A program made the position numbers and the translations under genes. A stretch of 64,000 nt of DNA from positions 40,111,691-40,175,690 of the forward strand of contig NC_134278.1 in the NCBI RefSeq assembly GCF_949628215.1. The letters run 5' to 3'. Source of the stretch: Phalacrocorax aristotelis (Eukaryota > Chordata > Aves > Suliformes > Phalacrocoracidae). The notes beneath the pieces were generated by a model. That model had not been told where the DNA came from. It made no database searches and saw only the letters and a program-made list of their open reading frames with translations. Shown here piece by piece: positions 35,701 to 47,940 of the stretch (its first letter is position 1; every line of letters begins with the position of its first letter).

Positions 35701-38119
35701 TACCTCTCCCTTTCTTTCAATGGATAGAAAGGGCAGGACTCTGCCCTCTGCTTTCCCACGCCTGGATGGGGGTTGAGTGGCAGAATGATGTGAAAATAGT
35801 TATTCTCAGCACTCTACAAGGTAGATTGTGCTCCTCGCTTCAGGGCTGGACCTCCGGGGGCATTAAATACAGCTGTTGGACTTTCCATCTACCTGTTAGC
35901 CCCTGTCACCCAAAATGTGCATCAGCTGGAATAGAGACCTCACTCTATTCTCTAGACCCATGCACGGGGCTTCCTTCAATACATACAGAGAGAGGTGGTG
36001 GGCAGAGTACAGGGCTAGTTCATTTTATTGTTTATAACCAATCTTACATTCAAAGACCATGATTTGTGTTCATGTTCCCTCTAAATAATGAGCTATTAAA
36101 AGCATAGGGCATTTAATCTGTGTTTATATACGTCCTGGTGGCTGGGAATCTTATTGGGAAAACTCCTGAAATTTTCAGTTTTAAAAGAACAAAGCTGGAA
36201 TTGGTGTGCAGTTGTACGTTCAAAAAACTCGGGCTCTGAGTTAAAAAACCCCACAAAATCTGCAACTCTGATGACACAGAAACTGCACTGTTTTCCCATA
36301 GAGAAACGTAAGTACGGCTCCAACCAGCAAAGTCCTTGTTTAATTCAAGTGAGGGTTTAGGTGCCATGGGCTTCAGTGGAATTACTCGGCAGCTGAAGGC
36401 AAACATGTGCTTCTGTGCTTTCCCAAACCAGGGCTTAAATACAGCTCTGAGCAGCATTCAGTGACATGAATCACCCCATTCAAAAGTTCAAGGGAGACCA
36501 AATTGGGGAAATTAATGAACTGAACAGCACCGCCAGCCCCCCTGCACAAGAACTAGGAAATTACCAGTGCTGTGGATTTTTTCTGTGATTGTTTTAGGAG
36601 GTCTGTAAGTACAGAGTGAGCTGTTCTTGACTCCGTCTTGAAACGTAGATCACAAGCTCCTAAGAGCCAGTAGCTCATGTTGTGGGCTGGTTTCAGCCTA
36701 CCTTTGCATTTCAGTCATCAAACTCTGGGACCCAGCAGGGCAGCTCTTCCATGATCTACCCAGTGTAAAACCAACCAAACAAACACAGAATCTCTTATTT
36801 GGTAGAACTATGATCTGCAATTCATTTACAAGCACCAAATGCATAGTTGATTGTCAGGAACAAAAGCACTTTCCAGCATTTAAAAAAAAAAAAAAAAAGC
36901 AATATAATTACTATGTCCAAAGAGTAACATTTATTTCTAAATAGCTTGATTGTTCTGCAAGGTATTCTGATTCCTTTGAAAATTAGAGAAAATTGTACTT
37001 AACTGTTCCCTGGTTTTCCTCTGCTGACAAAGTCCTGTGCATGCTGCAACCAACTGTATCCTCAGGTCTCTTCCCTTTGTTTTCAGGAAGCAGATAAGCA
37101 CACCTGCCTTAAGAGCTCCAAGAAAGTTAAGGTGCATTTTTGCTTGCATTGTTCTGTGACAACTCCAGGAGCATTCAGGCAGAAGCAGTGTTGGTTTTGC
37201 AGCTCTGAGCTTTAACCTGTTGCTGTTGATGATATGCCTTGAAGCTTTGTTGCTTTTTTTGATTCTCCTGTAAACCCCACCAGCTTCACCAAGTGACCAC
37301 CTAAAGACAGTGGATGTCAGCTTCAAATCTGATGTTCCCTTGATCCTGGTATTTCCTCTGAAATCCAGGTGCCCCCTTGCTGGCAATTGAATGAGTACAT
37401 AGAAGGGGAACCCAATAGTTGCACCTCTTCTGACTGAGGGATTTGGATTTAGCAAAACCTCCCTACAAGAGCGACATGTTTAAGACATGAAGATGTCTTC
37501 TGACACACAAAGGGAGTAGTCTTCTATATTAAAAAGGGAGAAAAAGATCTCAAAGCAAACCGTGAGAAAAGCCTTAAATAAGTTCAAAGCTATCTGAAGA
37601 GTCATTGATCAAACATTGGGAAGGCACCATGATAAAGAAAAAGGTCACTGGGCCAAACTCATCTCCATCTAATTACATGAAGTCTGCCAAACTAATCCCT
37701 GGCATAACTTAACTGAAAATATTATTCTGGTTCTACTTAATAAAGGGACTGATATATTAAAATGGCCGGCACCTATTCTCCACACGCTCCAGTATGTAAA
37801 TATGGCTGCTTATGAGCAGCCCTCATAAATTCAACAGGGCTGACCTGTGTAAAGTTAACCACCTGCCCAAGATTTTACTTCTGCAAACAGCTGGTGGATT
37901 AGCCCTTCTGAACATTTTTACATAGCTAATGCAGTGCTCTTGACAGTCCTGGCAGTAAAAAATGTGGGGTCTGTGGAGGACATTGTGGTGGGAAGTTCAC
38001 CAGGTGCAGGTGAGGTCAGAATTCAGATGTAACTGAAGTATTGGAGATGTGATCTGCAGAAGTGGGTTCAGGAGGCCAGGCAGGAAGCATCCTGGGAATA
38101 ATCCACTGCACAAATATAG
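35701..38119. other. Presumed intron 1 sequence; one unexplained minus-strand ORF
   Basis: AT-rich DNA downstream of the island. A 172-codon minus-strand ORF (36,937-37,455) is unusually long for this composition, but it matches no family I know and has no promoter or splice context. A 17-A run lies at 36,882-36,898. Short stretches near 36,356-36,390 and 37,645-37,705 (gggcttcagtggaattactc, gccaaactaatccctgg) resemble ancient amniote repeats but are too decayed to classify. Confidence 0.45.
36882..36898. repeat. 17-base A homopolymer
   Basis: An uninterrupted A17 run. The sequence upstream on the plus strand shows no gene-like body or AATAAA close by, so a processed-pseudogene tail is not supported. 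Confidence 0.85.
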
Positions 38120-38470
38120 GATGGGAAGCAGCTCCCCTGGCAGGACTTCTGCAGAAAAACACAGTGCTGAGAGAAAGGCAGACATCTCACAGGGCTGCAC
38201 AAGGAGGATTGCACCCTACAAAACATGCAGAGGGACAAAACAGGTGGCCCTGCAGCTCAGTATCAGTGAAGTCTTGGCTGGAGGACTCTGCCACTCAGGA
38301 CACAGCCACATGGTGTGTCAGCTACCTGCTGAGGGTGCAGGAAAGGGCTTAAAAACTTGGTCTGAGAGAGATTAATCAGGTTCTTCAACCTGAAGAGTGA
38401 ACTGAAGCAGGACATGCTAACAACCTTCAGATCTACAAAAGTCTGCCCCAAGAGGAAGGAAGTTACCCAC
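38120..38470 (+). mobile_element. Decayed CR1 LINE fragment
   Basis: Weak but ordered resemblance to CR1 ORF2 in plus orientation. It starts with gcagctcccctggcaggact and ttctgcagaaaa (family: the segment encoding the strand before the ageing-clock-like ELG motif). Later come a gagagattaatcaggttctt block and caacctgaagagtgaactga, corresponding to the family's FSLEKRRL segment. All frames are broken. Limits are approximate and the assignment rests on these landmarks only. Confidence 0.42.
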
Positions 38471-39429
38471 TCCCCACGCAGCCAGCACAGGCCCCAGCCC
38501 CAGTGCAACCACAGCACTGGACTGCCAAGAAACTTCCCATGTGGAAAGCTTCTAAAGGCTCAGTCACATTCACAGTAGCGGCTGTACACCCATCCAGGCA
38601 AGGCGATACCCCTGAAAGAGTCACAGGGTGTTGTAAGGCATCCTGGATTTGGGTAGGACTTGGCACGGGAGTGTTTGTAACAAGGAGCTCCTACTACAAA
38701 GGGATATTTTTCCTTAGTCCCACAGGCAGCAAAGTCGGGCTGGGCAGAAATGTTTAGGGCTGTAAATTATTTAGAAGTCTGAGAAGCACATTGATCAGCC
38801 CCAACATTAACTCCTCTGCTCATACAGAACCTCCCTTTTTGTAACTGCTCCTTTACATCCAAAATGGGAACAAAGGAGCCAAAACACTGAAATTAAGGAC
38901 ACCCACTTAAAGACAAGGCTTAGTCTTACACATGGCAATCACCAAGGCTCTGGCTGCTGCCAAGGGCAATCTGAACACCAATTCCCCCCCTGTGGCCTTT
39001 GCTGGCTGGATCCTTTTGCCCAGCTGGCAGTTTCTTGGGCTGCGCAGTCTGCCTGCTCCCCCCGGACCTGCAGGGACAGCTTGTCTTCACCCCACTGCTG
39101 AGGCACGTGTCTGCTCCGATCTCTGCTCTGGACACTGCTCCCTGCTGCTAGGGTTTCCTTCTCCATCATCCATAAGCGCCCATTGCTGAGCACTTCCCTT
39201 CCCAAAGGGCCTGTGGGACACTGGGTGCTGCCTTTCCCTGCCCAGCCCCACTCTGTGGGAAGATACGAAAGGACATCTCTACCCAGAGCAGGCAGATCAA
39301 GTATTTATGTCTGTCTCAGAAGCTTGTAGCAAAATCTGAGGGTCACACATGTCCTCCCAGGAGTCTGTCTGGGGTTCTAAATGAAGGCTTGGGTTTGTTT
39401 GTAACACCCAAACCGTTGTTCAGTCTCTG
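38471..39429. other. No gene recognised
   Basis: Moderately GC-rich sequence between two CR1 pieces. Overlapping ORFs of 60-90 codons on both strands show no known domain. Confidence 0.5.
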
Positions 39430-39828
39430 CAGTACTGCCTAAAAGACACAGTGGTACATTTCAGCCTTGAGAAAAGGAGGCTCAGAGGGGCTCTCATCAC
39501 CATGTACCAGTACTTAAGGGGTAGTTACAAAGAAGATGGAGACTCCCTTTTTACACGGAGTCCCATGGAGAGGACAAGGGGGAATGGACACAAGTTGCTC
39601 TTGGGGAGATTCCGACTGGACACCAGAGGGAAATTTTTCACACTGAGGACAGTCACCCATTGGAATAATCTCCCCAGGGAAGTGGTTGACTCGGCCACGT
39701 TGGACACCTTCAAGAGTCGTCTGGACAGGGTGCTGGGCCATCTTGTTTAGACTCTGCTCTTCCTAGAAAGGTTGGACTAGATGATCCCCGAGGTCCCTTC
39801 TAACCTGTGATTCTGATTCTGTGATTAT
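39430..39828 (+). mobile_element. CR1 LINE 3' fragment with largely open C-terminal frame
   Basis: A plus-strand CR1. The frame 39,451-39,750 reads as the ORF2 C-terminus: [19 protein letters not shown], then [38 protein letters not shown] and [13 protein letters not shown]. The stop is at the family position. The 3' UTR is short and ends gaggtcccttctaacctgtg followed by ATTCTG-ATTCTGTG-type repeats (39,811-39,827). The uninterrupted 99-codon frame suggests a younger insertion than the fragments at 3.9 and 38.1 kb. It is 5'-truncated near 39,430. It carries no catalytic residues and is not expected to be functional. Confidence 0.93.
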
Positions 39829-42081
39829 CAGTGGTTCTCCAAATATGATTTAGGAGCTAGGAAACGGAAGTGTATTGCTAGTCCCCAGCATTGCCACTCA
39901 GTTGCTACCACTGGAAACCCTCCTCCTTCACACTTCTGGACAAGCGTCATGGCTTCCACCTGTCAGGTAACAGGCTGCCCCAAGACCTCCAGTGTCGCCC
40001 TTGCCTGCAAGACTTCCCAGGTTTGCATGGCCTGGAGGGATATCGTGCAGACAGCTTCTAATTACGCTGCTAGTTGATTTACCAATTTATGCTGATTTAA
40101 GAGTCAGAAGTCATGGAAGGCCAGGAAAGACCCCCCTCCTGAACCCCGGGCAAAGTGGCTACTCTTCAGTGGAGCCTTTTGGAGGAGGAGAAGCGGCGCT
40201 TACCCAGGTTGGACCAGCCCAGCCCCAGCGTGAGGCACCTGAGCCCTTGGCTCTTTCCCATCCCTCCAGACACCCTCTTTGTGCCTCTGGGTGTTTTTGC
40301 CTTTTTTTGTTTTCTATTTATAACACAAGCAGCAAAATTTAAAAAAAGATTTTTATAAAGCAAATACATTTGTTCACTTTCAAATTAACTTATTCCTCCC
40401 CACAAGCTAAATTAGATAGATGTTCCCATTAAGGTATTACTGGTTCTGATTTACCTTTTTTTTTTTTTTTTTTTATCAAGCAGGCCAAGGTATCTGCTAC
40501 CCCAGAGAGCAATTGCTACCTGCCCTGCTGTGTCTCTTTTTTTTGGGATACCTATTTGAATACCCATTTCAAACTAGCACAGGAGCATGCAAATGGGATG
40601 AACTGTGCTCCATGGGTTGGATCCTGTGCTGCATCTGTCTCAGTGTGTCTTTCGTGTAGGAGAGGAATTTGAAGCCAAGCACATAAATTGAAAAATACCA
40701 TTCAGAAAGATTTATGATCCTGTTTCATCAGGGATGCTTATGTGGAATTATTGCCTGCCTGAAAGCACTGACTCAGAGCTCACATGTAAATTGCCAGGAT
40801 AATTCCACTATTCTGTGTTTCACAGAATTTAATGTTTTGTGCCTTGCTTCAAGTGTTTTGTTGATTAAAATCTTTACGTTTTCTCCTAGAGAGAGTTTCA
40901 TAGGCAGGTAGAGCTGTAACTGTGTCTTCCTGACTTGCTAACACGCAATGACTGCCAGTCAAATAGGTAATATCTTAATTTTGAAACGGACAACTTCCCT
41001 TGAACACCACTGTGTTCTTGCAGTAATGCTTTTGTGCTGCAGCATTTCTCATATGTGTGAAGCTTCCCATGAGGGGAAATACTTGGAGCTTAGCAAAATT
41101 TTATCTGTGCTGTGTCCTAACTTCACATCCCAAAAAATCCAAAGGTGGAAAACCAAAGCTGGCTGCCCAGTGAGACCCAGTCATGGGAGCAGGTAATGGT
41201 AACACACAGCCACAATTCACACATTCATACAACCGATAACTTAGTTTTGATCCATTTAACCAGACACTTCATTACAGCACTGAAATAACACAACAAAGCA
41301 CTCCTGAAACTGCTGAAATAGATTAGGTTCAGTAGCTAGCACCCAGTTTGGAAGTTAAGAGTGAGGTCTGAAATGGGTCACACCAGCAGGTGCAGATACT
41401 TTACTGGATATTTTCCAACTGATTCCTCCAAACTTCTGAGGGCCAGAGCAGCATGTGCCTGCTCCAACCAGAGTGAAGTAGTCCAGCTGGATACGTCCAT
41501 GCATCCAGCTCTGTTTGACACATCTGGCTATGATAGCTGTTGCCGTGCAGCTGCTCAGAACAGTTTTCCGTGCAATTCATGTTTCCCTGAGTTGTGAAAG
41601 TCAAGTATCCACCTTTCTCTGTTTGCCAAGACTAATGACTTTGTAGCTGTTATATTTTATAGGCTAGTGCAGGCTAGCCAAGCAGACTCACAGAGCTGTA
41701 AATATTTGATAAAGCAGCTTTCCACAGTGTGAGTGTGAATTCCACGCTGTAAGAGACAGCTAAAAATCAAATTATGCTGGACATTATCTTCCTCAATTAA
41801 AAGCCCAGATCATTACTGGTTTTTTTCCCTGGACTGAAACAAAGATCTGAAAATCCTGAATAGTTTGACAAATTATGCATTAGGGTCTGGTATGAATAGA
41901 GCACTCACTTGAGGAATTACAATTGCACTTCCCTGCTGTATGTGTATGAGGCTTTCTCTGGGCTGCGTTTCACATAGCATCTGCTTGCTGAGTCTTAGGA
42001 GGACTTTCAGGTATATTAAAACACACAATGTTCCTCTGAAAAACAGCTATCACCTTGTCCGTGTTTGAATTCCTCCCACAG
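39829..42081. other. Presumed intron sequence; no gene recognised
   Basis: AT-leaning DNA with a 19-T run at 40,456-40,474. The stretch 40,710-40,880 has the even, repeat-free look of conserved non-coding DNA, but this cannot be judged without alignment. No coding domain is seen. Confidence 0.45.
40456..40474. repeat. 19-base T homopolymer
   Basis: An uninterrupted T19 run. No associated retrocopy is recognisable on the minus strand. Confidence 0.85.
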
Positions 42082-42207
42082 GTCCTTGAAAAAGCTAACC
42101 CATCAGACATGAGGAGGAGGGGAATGGTAGCTCTCATTAGCTATTTGAGCCTTTTGCTATTAGGAAACCCATGGTCTCCTTTTGTGGATGTTTTCCAGTT
42201 GTGTCAG
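42082..42207 (+). CDS. Candidate exon with start codon and signal-peptide-like sequence
   Basis: A pyrimidine-rich acceptor (tgaattcctcccacag) ends at 42,081 and a donor (TGTCAG|GTAATG) begins at 42,208, bounding 126 bases. Inside, an ATG at 42,109 (purine at -3) opens the frame MRRRGMVALISYLSLLLLG, followed by NPWSPFVDVFQLCQ. This has a basic n-region, a hydrophobic core of about 14 residues and a polar/proline boundary, the layout of a secretory signal peptide or signal anchor. With the non-coding CpG-island exon 6.8 kb upstream on the same strand, it fits exon 2 of a secreted or membrane protein. The frame is also open 5' of the ATG, so an internal coding exon (42 codons, phase 0) is an alternative. 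I do not recognise the protein; chance remains a real possibility. Confidence 0.33.
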
Positions 42208-45200
42208 GTAATGCATGGACAGATTAGAAAAAGAACCCCCCTTGCTGAGGAGAACAAAACAAACAAACAAAAAAGGAAGAAATAGTAGGAAATTCTTATT
42301 CTAGTACAAGAAATAGTACTTATCCAAAACCATTACGATTTGTGCTCGGAGCCCGGTGTCAAAAGATCTCCTGTGGTCAGACTGTGCTGCCTGGACGAGC
42401 CTCGGTGGGGACTGGGGGCTACAAAAGGGCTGCATCTTTGGTTTGGGGGCAGGGACTACATTCCTAATTGCTCCCACTTGTAGAGAAGTTTGGAACCAGA
42501 AATAAGGGAAATTTCTATATGCAATTTTTCTTATTATTAAAGAAGTGAAACAAGCCCTCCATTTAACCTGTTGGCTGTGACAGTCTCTGCCCTGAAGAGT
42601 TTGAGGCAGACTTTCTCTTCTCTCTAGTAGGCACAGAAGTGTCTGTGGAAGAAAGAGAAATCTTCCATTAACAGCAATGGTACCAAATTTGCTCTGAAAC
42701 CTTCTCATATTAAATGGCAATTGACACATTTTAATGACCTAGTGTAGTCTAATTGTACCTCTGAAAAGGATATAGTATTTAGTGTAAAAATACCAGTTTT
42801 CCATAACTGTTGTTAATAGGTCTGACATACGATTTAACATATATACCACGCTGCTAAAAGGAAGTGCATGCTAAAAAACAGTAAGGCTTGCTTATTTTCC
42901 CAAGTACCTGGTAACAGCAGAACTATTTTCAATCATTTTGCTTAAAAAAGCAAAAGAGGAAGATACTTACAATATCTCATACAGAAGGAAAAAGCATATC
43001 ACAAAGAAAACAAAATCAGCCTTACACGAGGTGTTTAGGCACAGCTTTCTTTGAGGCAAGTTGGATATGTGGATGAGCAGTAGAGAGGTATACTGGGATT
43101 TACTGGTGGAGGTATTTGCAGCTTTTTTAGCTAGCTGTCAAAAACAGCCTCATGGGTGTTTGGAAACTTATAACCGTGCCATTTCTGTTAACTGTTCTTG
43201 TTAATAGCTGCTAGCAGAGAACCCTGCCCAATGCTGCTGAAGAGCAGCCAAAAGAACAAGTGCAGAAATGAGGTGAGAAAGTCCTGGCCAAGCCCTAGGG
43301 ACAGCCAGGCTCAGGGAGGGAGCTGAGCTTGAGGCACATGTTAAGGTACTGCTTTGCATTACCAGGAAAGCTTAAATCTAGAGTATGGGTAAGCCCAGAT
43401 ACCAGGTCCAGGGGAGAAGTAAGGACTTAGCCCAATCACAGCAGTATATTTGAAGAAAAAAATTCATGCCAGTTTTCCTGAGTCCCTGCCATCTATTCAA
43501 ATTCTCTGCATGTGCTTCTGGGTTTTGTCCACATCACTTAGGCACTGTAGGTGCCCACTGGAGCCAATAGATATTTGGGAACTGCTGAGAACATAAATGA
43601 ATTATTAATATATAATCAGATAGGGGATAAAATATTACTTAAATGTCTTCCACACGTTATTAAAGAGTTTAGCTTTTCTTAAGCCCAATTTCTTTATTTT
43701 CTGGTTGCTGAGGGAGTTTTCTAAGGGAAAATGCTATTATCCTGGTTCCTTTATAGACTGGGGAGTTCAGCAAATGTGAATAGAGCTAAGTGCAGGCTCT
43801 TTCCCAACCTATTTGGATGGGAAGGAGTTTTTGCATAACCCGTGTATGAGATTCAGGCTGTGTCACCCTGAAAACGATCCTGTAGTTTTCCCTCATGGAC
43901 AGGTGCACTGGCATTCATCACCATCTTCTGCCCACTCTCAACACCACTCTGTGAGGCTTGTGACCTGGGGAGAAGTATCTCATTGCTCCCCACAGCTGTA
44001 TCCATCCTGGCTGTCCCTTGCCAGTGCTTTTGCCTGGGCGACAGAGAAGGGTTGGAAAAACCCAGGGATTGAAAGGATGGCTCCTGAGCAGCCAGAGCCA
44101 GATGATGGGGAGAAAACTGAGAGTTTGCATCCTTGACTAAAGCAGCTTCCCAAAAGTGAATAACACTGGGTTGCATCTTTGTCCCATGCTTTAGGAGTGC
44201 CCCAGGGTGTGATCAGCTGTTGTGCCACCAAGCAGCCTGGTACTGGTGCAGGGAGCTAATGGCTGTCCCTGCCATGCAGCTGTGCCCTGGGACCTCCAGC
44301 TGCAAGGGAGCGTGTAGCACAAGAGCAAGGAGCAAGCAGTAGAGCTGTTACCGTAGTCTTCAGAGCTTGAACTTTGAATGTATGTAAAAGTAGGTTAAAA
44401 ATGCACAGGCTAGCATTTATCTCTTCTCTTGTTTTAATTTTTACAGTGCAGCTTAATTTGATTTTCTCTTTTTTTGCTTGGCAGTGTATAGCACGTTCTA
44501 ATCAACCATTTAGTAAGACGTTCCCATAAGGTCAAAAGCCACAGTAAAATAGTCCTTATTTACTGATAGATTTATACCTGAGAAGCTTACTGAGCTGTGT
44601 GATCATTTTAATGTGAGAGTGGCATTTTCATGGATAAATTTCCATTATTGTTTTCTAACCAGGCACACAATGGGCATTATTCAAGAGGGTGAAAGAGATA
44701 TTATAGTTATTTCAAAAATTGTACTTTGGGTGCATGTAATATCTCTCTTCTCTGTATATTTAATTATACTTTTGATATCGTAGTTGATTTTCAGAAAAGT
44801 ATGTTTTTTTCTCTGGAACTGATTTATAAAATTATGGTTTTTAAATGTTATCTTCAGCAGGCAAAGCATGGAAGTAATTTTATGTTGACTGTCTTAAGTG
44901 TAATGCTTTTACATTGTTGATTCAACAACAAATATCTTAAAGGACCTTTTAATGTAACGACCTTCAAATAATCTTACTATCTAGTACAGCAGTACCAATG
45001 CTGATCTAATTTTGGGCCATATTAGATAGAATACTTTAAGCTATTCCATGAGGAAAGAAGTCCTGCATATGTGGTTCAAACTGTGTGCAGTACAAAGCTG
45101 CACAATACTGCGTGATCTTGAAAATTATTCTGAAAATTGATCAGTCTGAATTTTCGCTTGTGCTAGAATGTTTTTTTTTTTGGCAGATAAAGGGAAAACA

Positions 45201-45422
45201 GCATTGGATGTTATAGGGTCAAAAAGAGCTTGAAATATACAATGCATGTAAAAGTAGACCTTGGACAGTGAAACCAGATGATGGGAAGAAAATCATCAAC
45301 AAGCAATACCTGCTGCTAAGTGCCACATCCTGGCCATCTACCCATGCCCAGCAGGATGGAGTTAAATTGCCAAAAACTCCTTGATGGTTCCTTGTATTTC
45401 TGCACTGAAACATCAACACACA

Positions 45423-45485
45423 GAGATCTAGATAGTCATTGTAGAAATCTAGGTAGTCATTGTAGAGATCTAGATAGTAATTGTT
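45423..45485. repeat. 21-bp minisatellite, three units
   Basis: Three consecutive 21-base units of the form gagatctagatagtcattgt+a, with 2-3 mismatches between units. Because 21 is a multiple of three, it encodes a 7-residue repeat in open frames on both strands, but nothing suggests translation. Confidence 0.85.
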
Positions 45486-46604
45486 TCTTGTGGAACGAAT
45501 ATTGTCTTCAGAAATGTCCCTGGACAACTGACTGCTAGTGGATTTCAGAAATGGTGTCTCTTTACCTAATTCCATTGATCCCTAAAAATTTGTGTTCAAC
45601 TTCTATTACATGCCCATCAGGTATGCTACAAAATGGTGTCTCAAATTCCTGATTTTGACAGCTCATTTAGACATAAATTTCCCTTGAAGCCATTTCCAGG
45701 ATACTTTTGATCCTTCCTTATCAATTTGGGCAGATATGTTGACACAGTTGCCTGCTTCCAGTCACTCTCCAGTGTTAACCTTCTTGTGTCAGTGTTTGTC
45801 CCCAGGTGCATTGTCATTTGCACTGAATTCACACGTGGGCATGGGTATAGCCAGCACCTTTGGCAAGAACTGGGGCACTTCTGATCATGTAGAGATCTCT
45901 ACACCTTCACCTGTAGACTCCTTCCCCAAATCAGTATCATCCAGGCAAAGATAGATGCTTCCTGTGACCCCAGAAAACTTGCGTTTTCCTGACATTTCAT
46001 GTGCCAAGCATAACATAGCAGAGGAGAAAGCCTTTTCTTTCGGTACTGGTGGGGGTCAAATCTGAGCTCTGATCTCCTGATGGCACCTGTCAGAACTCTG
46101 TTAATGTCCTCATAAGTAGGAGATATTTAGCATCAGCTATTTTAAAAAAAAAAATTGGCCCCTTCTCCAGTTACTAGAAATTATTGCACTTGTATATATT
46201 TCTTCTGGGACTCCACCAAGGAAAGGGTCTGGGTTTGGTTTGGTTGGGAGAGGAGTGCTGCTGGTGACCTTTAGTTGGACCAGCCCACTGGCTCTTCTAC
46301 TCCTGAGGTTTCTCAGAGCAATGAGTCTCTCCAGGATGCCCAAATAGAGGGCAGAGATCTCAACCAGTTCTGGGTTTCTTCCCCCTTTCCAGAATTCAGA
46401 CTTTGGTAGGACTTTCAACCACACCAGTATTCCTTGAGGAGGATTTTTCTCATTTTCCCCTTGTCCTGTGGTGCCTGGTCACTGTTTGCAGGCAAGCAGG
46501 AGGGCCACTCATCCCCAGGAGACCCAGTCCTGAAAGCCCAGCCCTGGGTAAGAGGTGACACAGGCTGCACTCCCAGACCAGTGGTGCTCTAGCTAGCTAT
46601 GCTT

Positions 46605-46670
46605 CATTGAGGGGCCAAACCATATCATCTTCTGAGGTCCCTTCCATCATGGTATTTCTAATAGGATTTG
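46605..46670 (+). mobile_element. Possible decayed CR1 3' tail
   Basis: The words atcatcttctgaggtccctt and ccatcatggtatttct resemble the last 40-50 bases of CR1 (family: gaggtcccttccaacc... then the ATTCTRTG units). No upstream CR1 sequence is recognisable, so this is tentative. Confidence 0.3.
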
Positions 46671-47940
46671 GCTCCTGGATTTTTACAACATCGTGTAAGT
46701 GGTATCTTCATGGTCTTCAAGGATGCTGCCCAAACTCCCACTTTATAGTGGAGAACAATAAAATGTTAATATCCCTCCTCCCAGATCTCAGCAATAAAAC
46801 TTGTTTCCTCTTCGCTGATGCTAAATAGTCTGACAAAGTCCTTGCAAAGTAGCGTGTTGTCTGAAAACTGTTCATCTAGCTTCCTTCTTGTTCTTTGCAA
46901 CATAATCAGGGAAGAAGCACACCACTGTAAAGAAGCACACAAGAGCAGAGTAACCATCAAGTAAGGGAAGATCACTGGAATGCTGCAGAGCTGTTGTAGT
47001 TGTGTAGACATTGTACTAATCCCCTTTATTTCCAGCTAATGGAACACAACATGATGCTTTGCCTTGATGCTGTCTCTCAAACAACCTGAGCACTTAATTT
47101 TCTTGGACCTTTGGAGCTAATGGGCTAAGATGCTCAAGGGAGGTAGGCAACTGCTTTCCTTCAGTCTGGGAGCCAGGACCAAACAGAAACCTCTAGAGAA
47201 GCAGTATGAAAGCTGGAGGGAGCTTTCCCCCTGTCATGAGCTAATGACAGCGAGAAAGAGGGGGAGAAATATTTCCCACTAGCAAGCAGAGCCAGCCCCC
47301 CTCTGAACTCCCATTTTTAGCCCTATGCCTGCCCCCGCTGCTCCAGCCAAGAGTGTGTTGGTAGGATCCCTTGCGCCCCGTGCCAGCAGTGCGGGTCCAA
47401 ACCAGCACTCACCAAGAAACACCCCGCTCCTTCGATGCTTACTTCCTTCTAGCTGGATGCACCTTAAAAATTAATTATAAAAGATTGTCTGGACTGTTTT
47501 GACACATTCTTCTGATTTAAGGACATCAAATTCAGTTACTGTAAGCTCTGATGTGGCTGGTTTTGCTATTTCCCAGAATTCCCAGCAGAAATTAAGCAGA
47601 GGATCTGGGATTCAGACGTTTGAGATTAATGGGATTGCTCAGGTATCGAAGCAGTGACAAAATGGAAAGTTCTTCCTAGCAGAAAAAGTAATTAGTCCCT
47701 TTCAGATCTTCAGTCTGATACTAGCGTTAGCATCAATTATTCTCTGTTGGGTGTATTACATATTAACAAGGTTCACTGTAATATCATCCTTTCTTGGTAA
47801 TAATCAGAAGATAGAAGGCCTCTTAAAATCATTGTATTGCTACCCTGAGGTTTTTAACATTTAAGCCTACTACTTATCAGCTGATACCTTGCATTGACTT
47901 CAGCACCTGAACAACTCCAGTACTCTCAAGTCTCTGAAAA

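Larger units (their letters stand above)
42208..47940. other. No gene recognised
   Basis: AT-leaning DNA. Two acceptor-like sites (44,425-44,446 and 44,462-44,485, both long pyrimidine tracts plus CAG) have no open frame behind them. A short GC-richer segment at 47,280-47,440 contains a minus-strand donor-like GGTGAGTG but no convincing exon. One minisatellite and one possible CR1 tail are listed separately. Confidence 0.45.

Noticed and set aside
34574..35759. Long ORFs (up to ~300 codons) on both strands across the CpG island
   Set aside because: They overlap one another in many frames and are extremely rich in Pro, Arg, Gly and Ala. They contain homopolymer-derived runs and have no recognisable domain. 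High GC removes stop codons, so such ORFs are expected in a CpG island.
44425..44535. Two strong acceptor-like sites (pyrimidine tract plus CAG) suggesting an exon
   Set aside because: All three frames behind the second site meet a stop within about 15 codons or lack a downstream donor, so there is no coding exon. A non-coding exon cannot be shown from sequence alone.
47280..47440. GC-rich segment with a minus-strand GTGAGTG donor-like site, possibly a small promoter or exon
   Set aside because: CpG density is low, there is no GC-box cluster and no open frame of note leads into the donor. The evidence is too thin to list as a feature.
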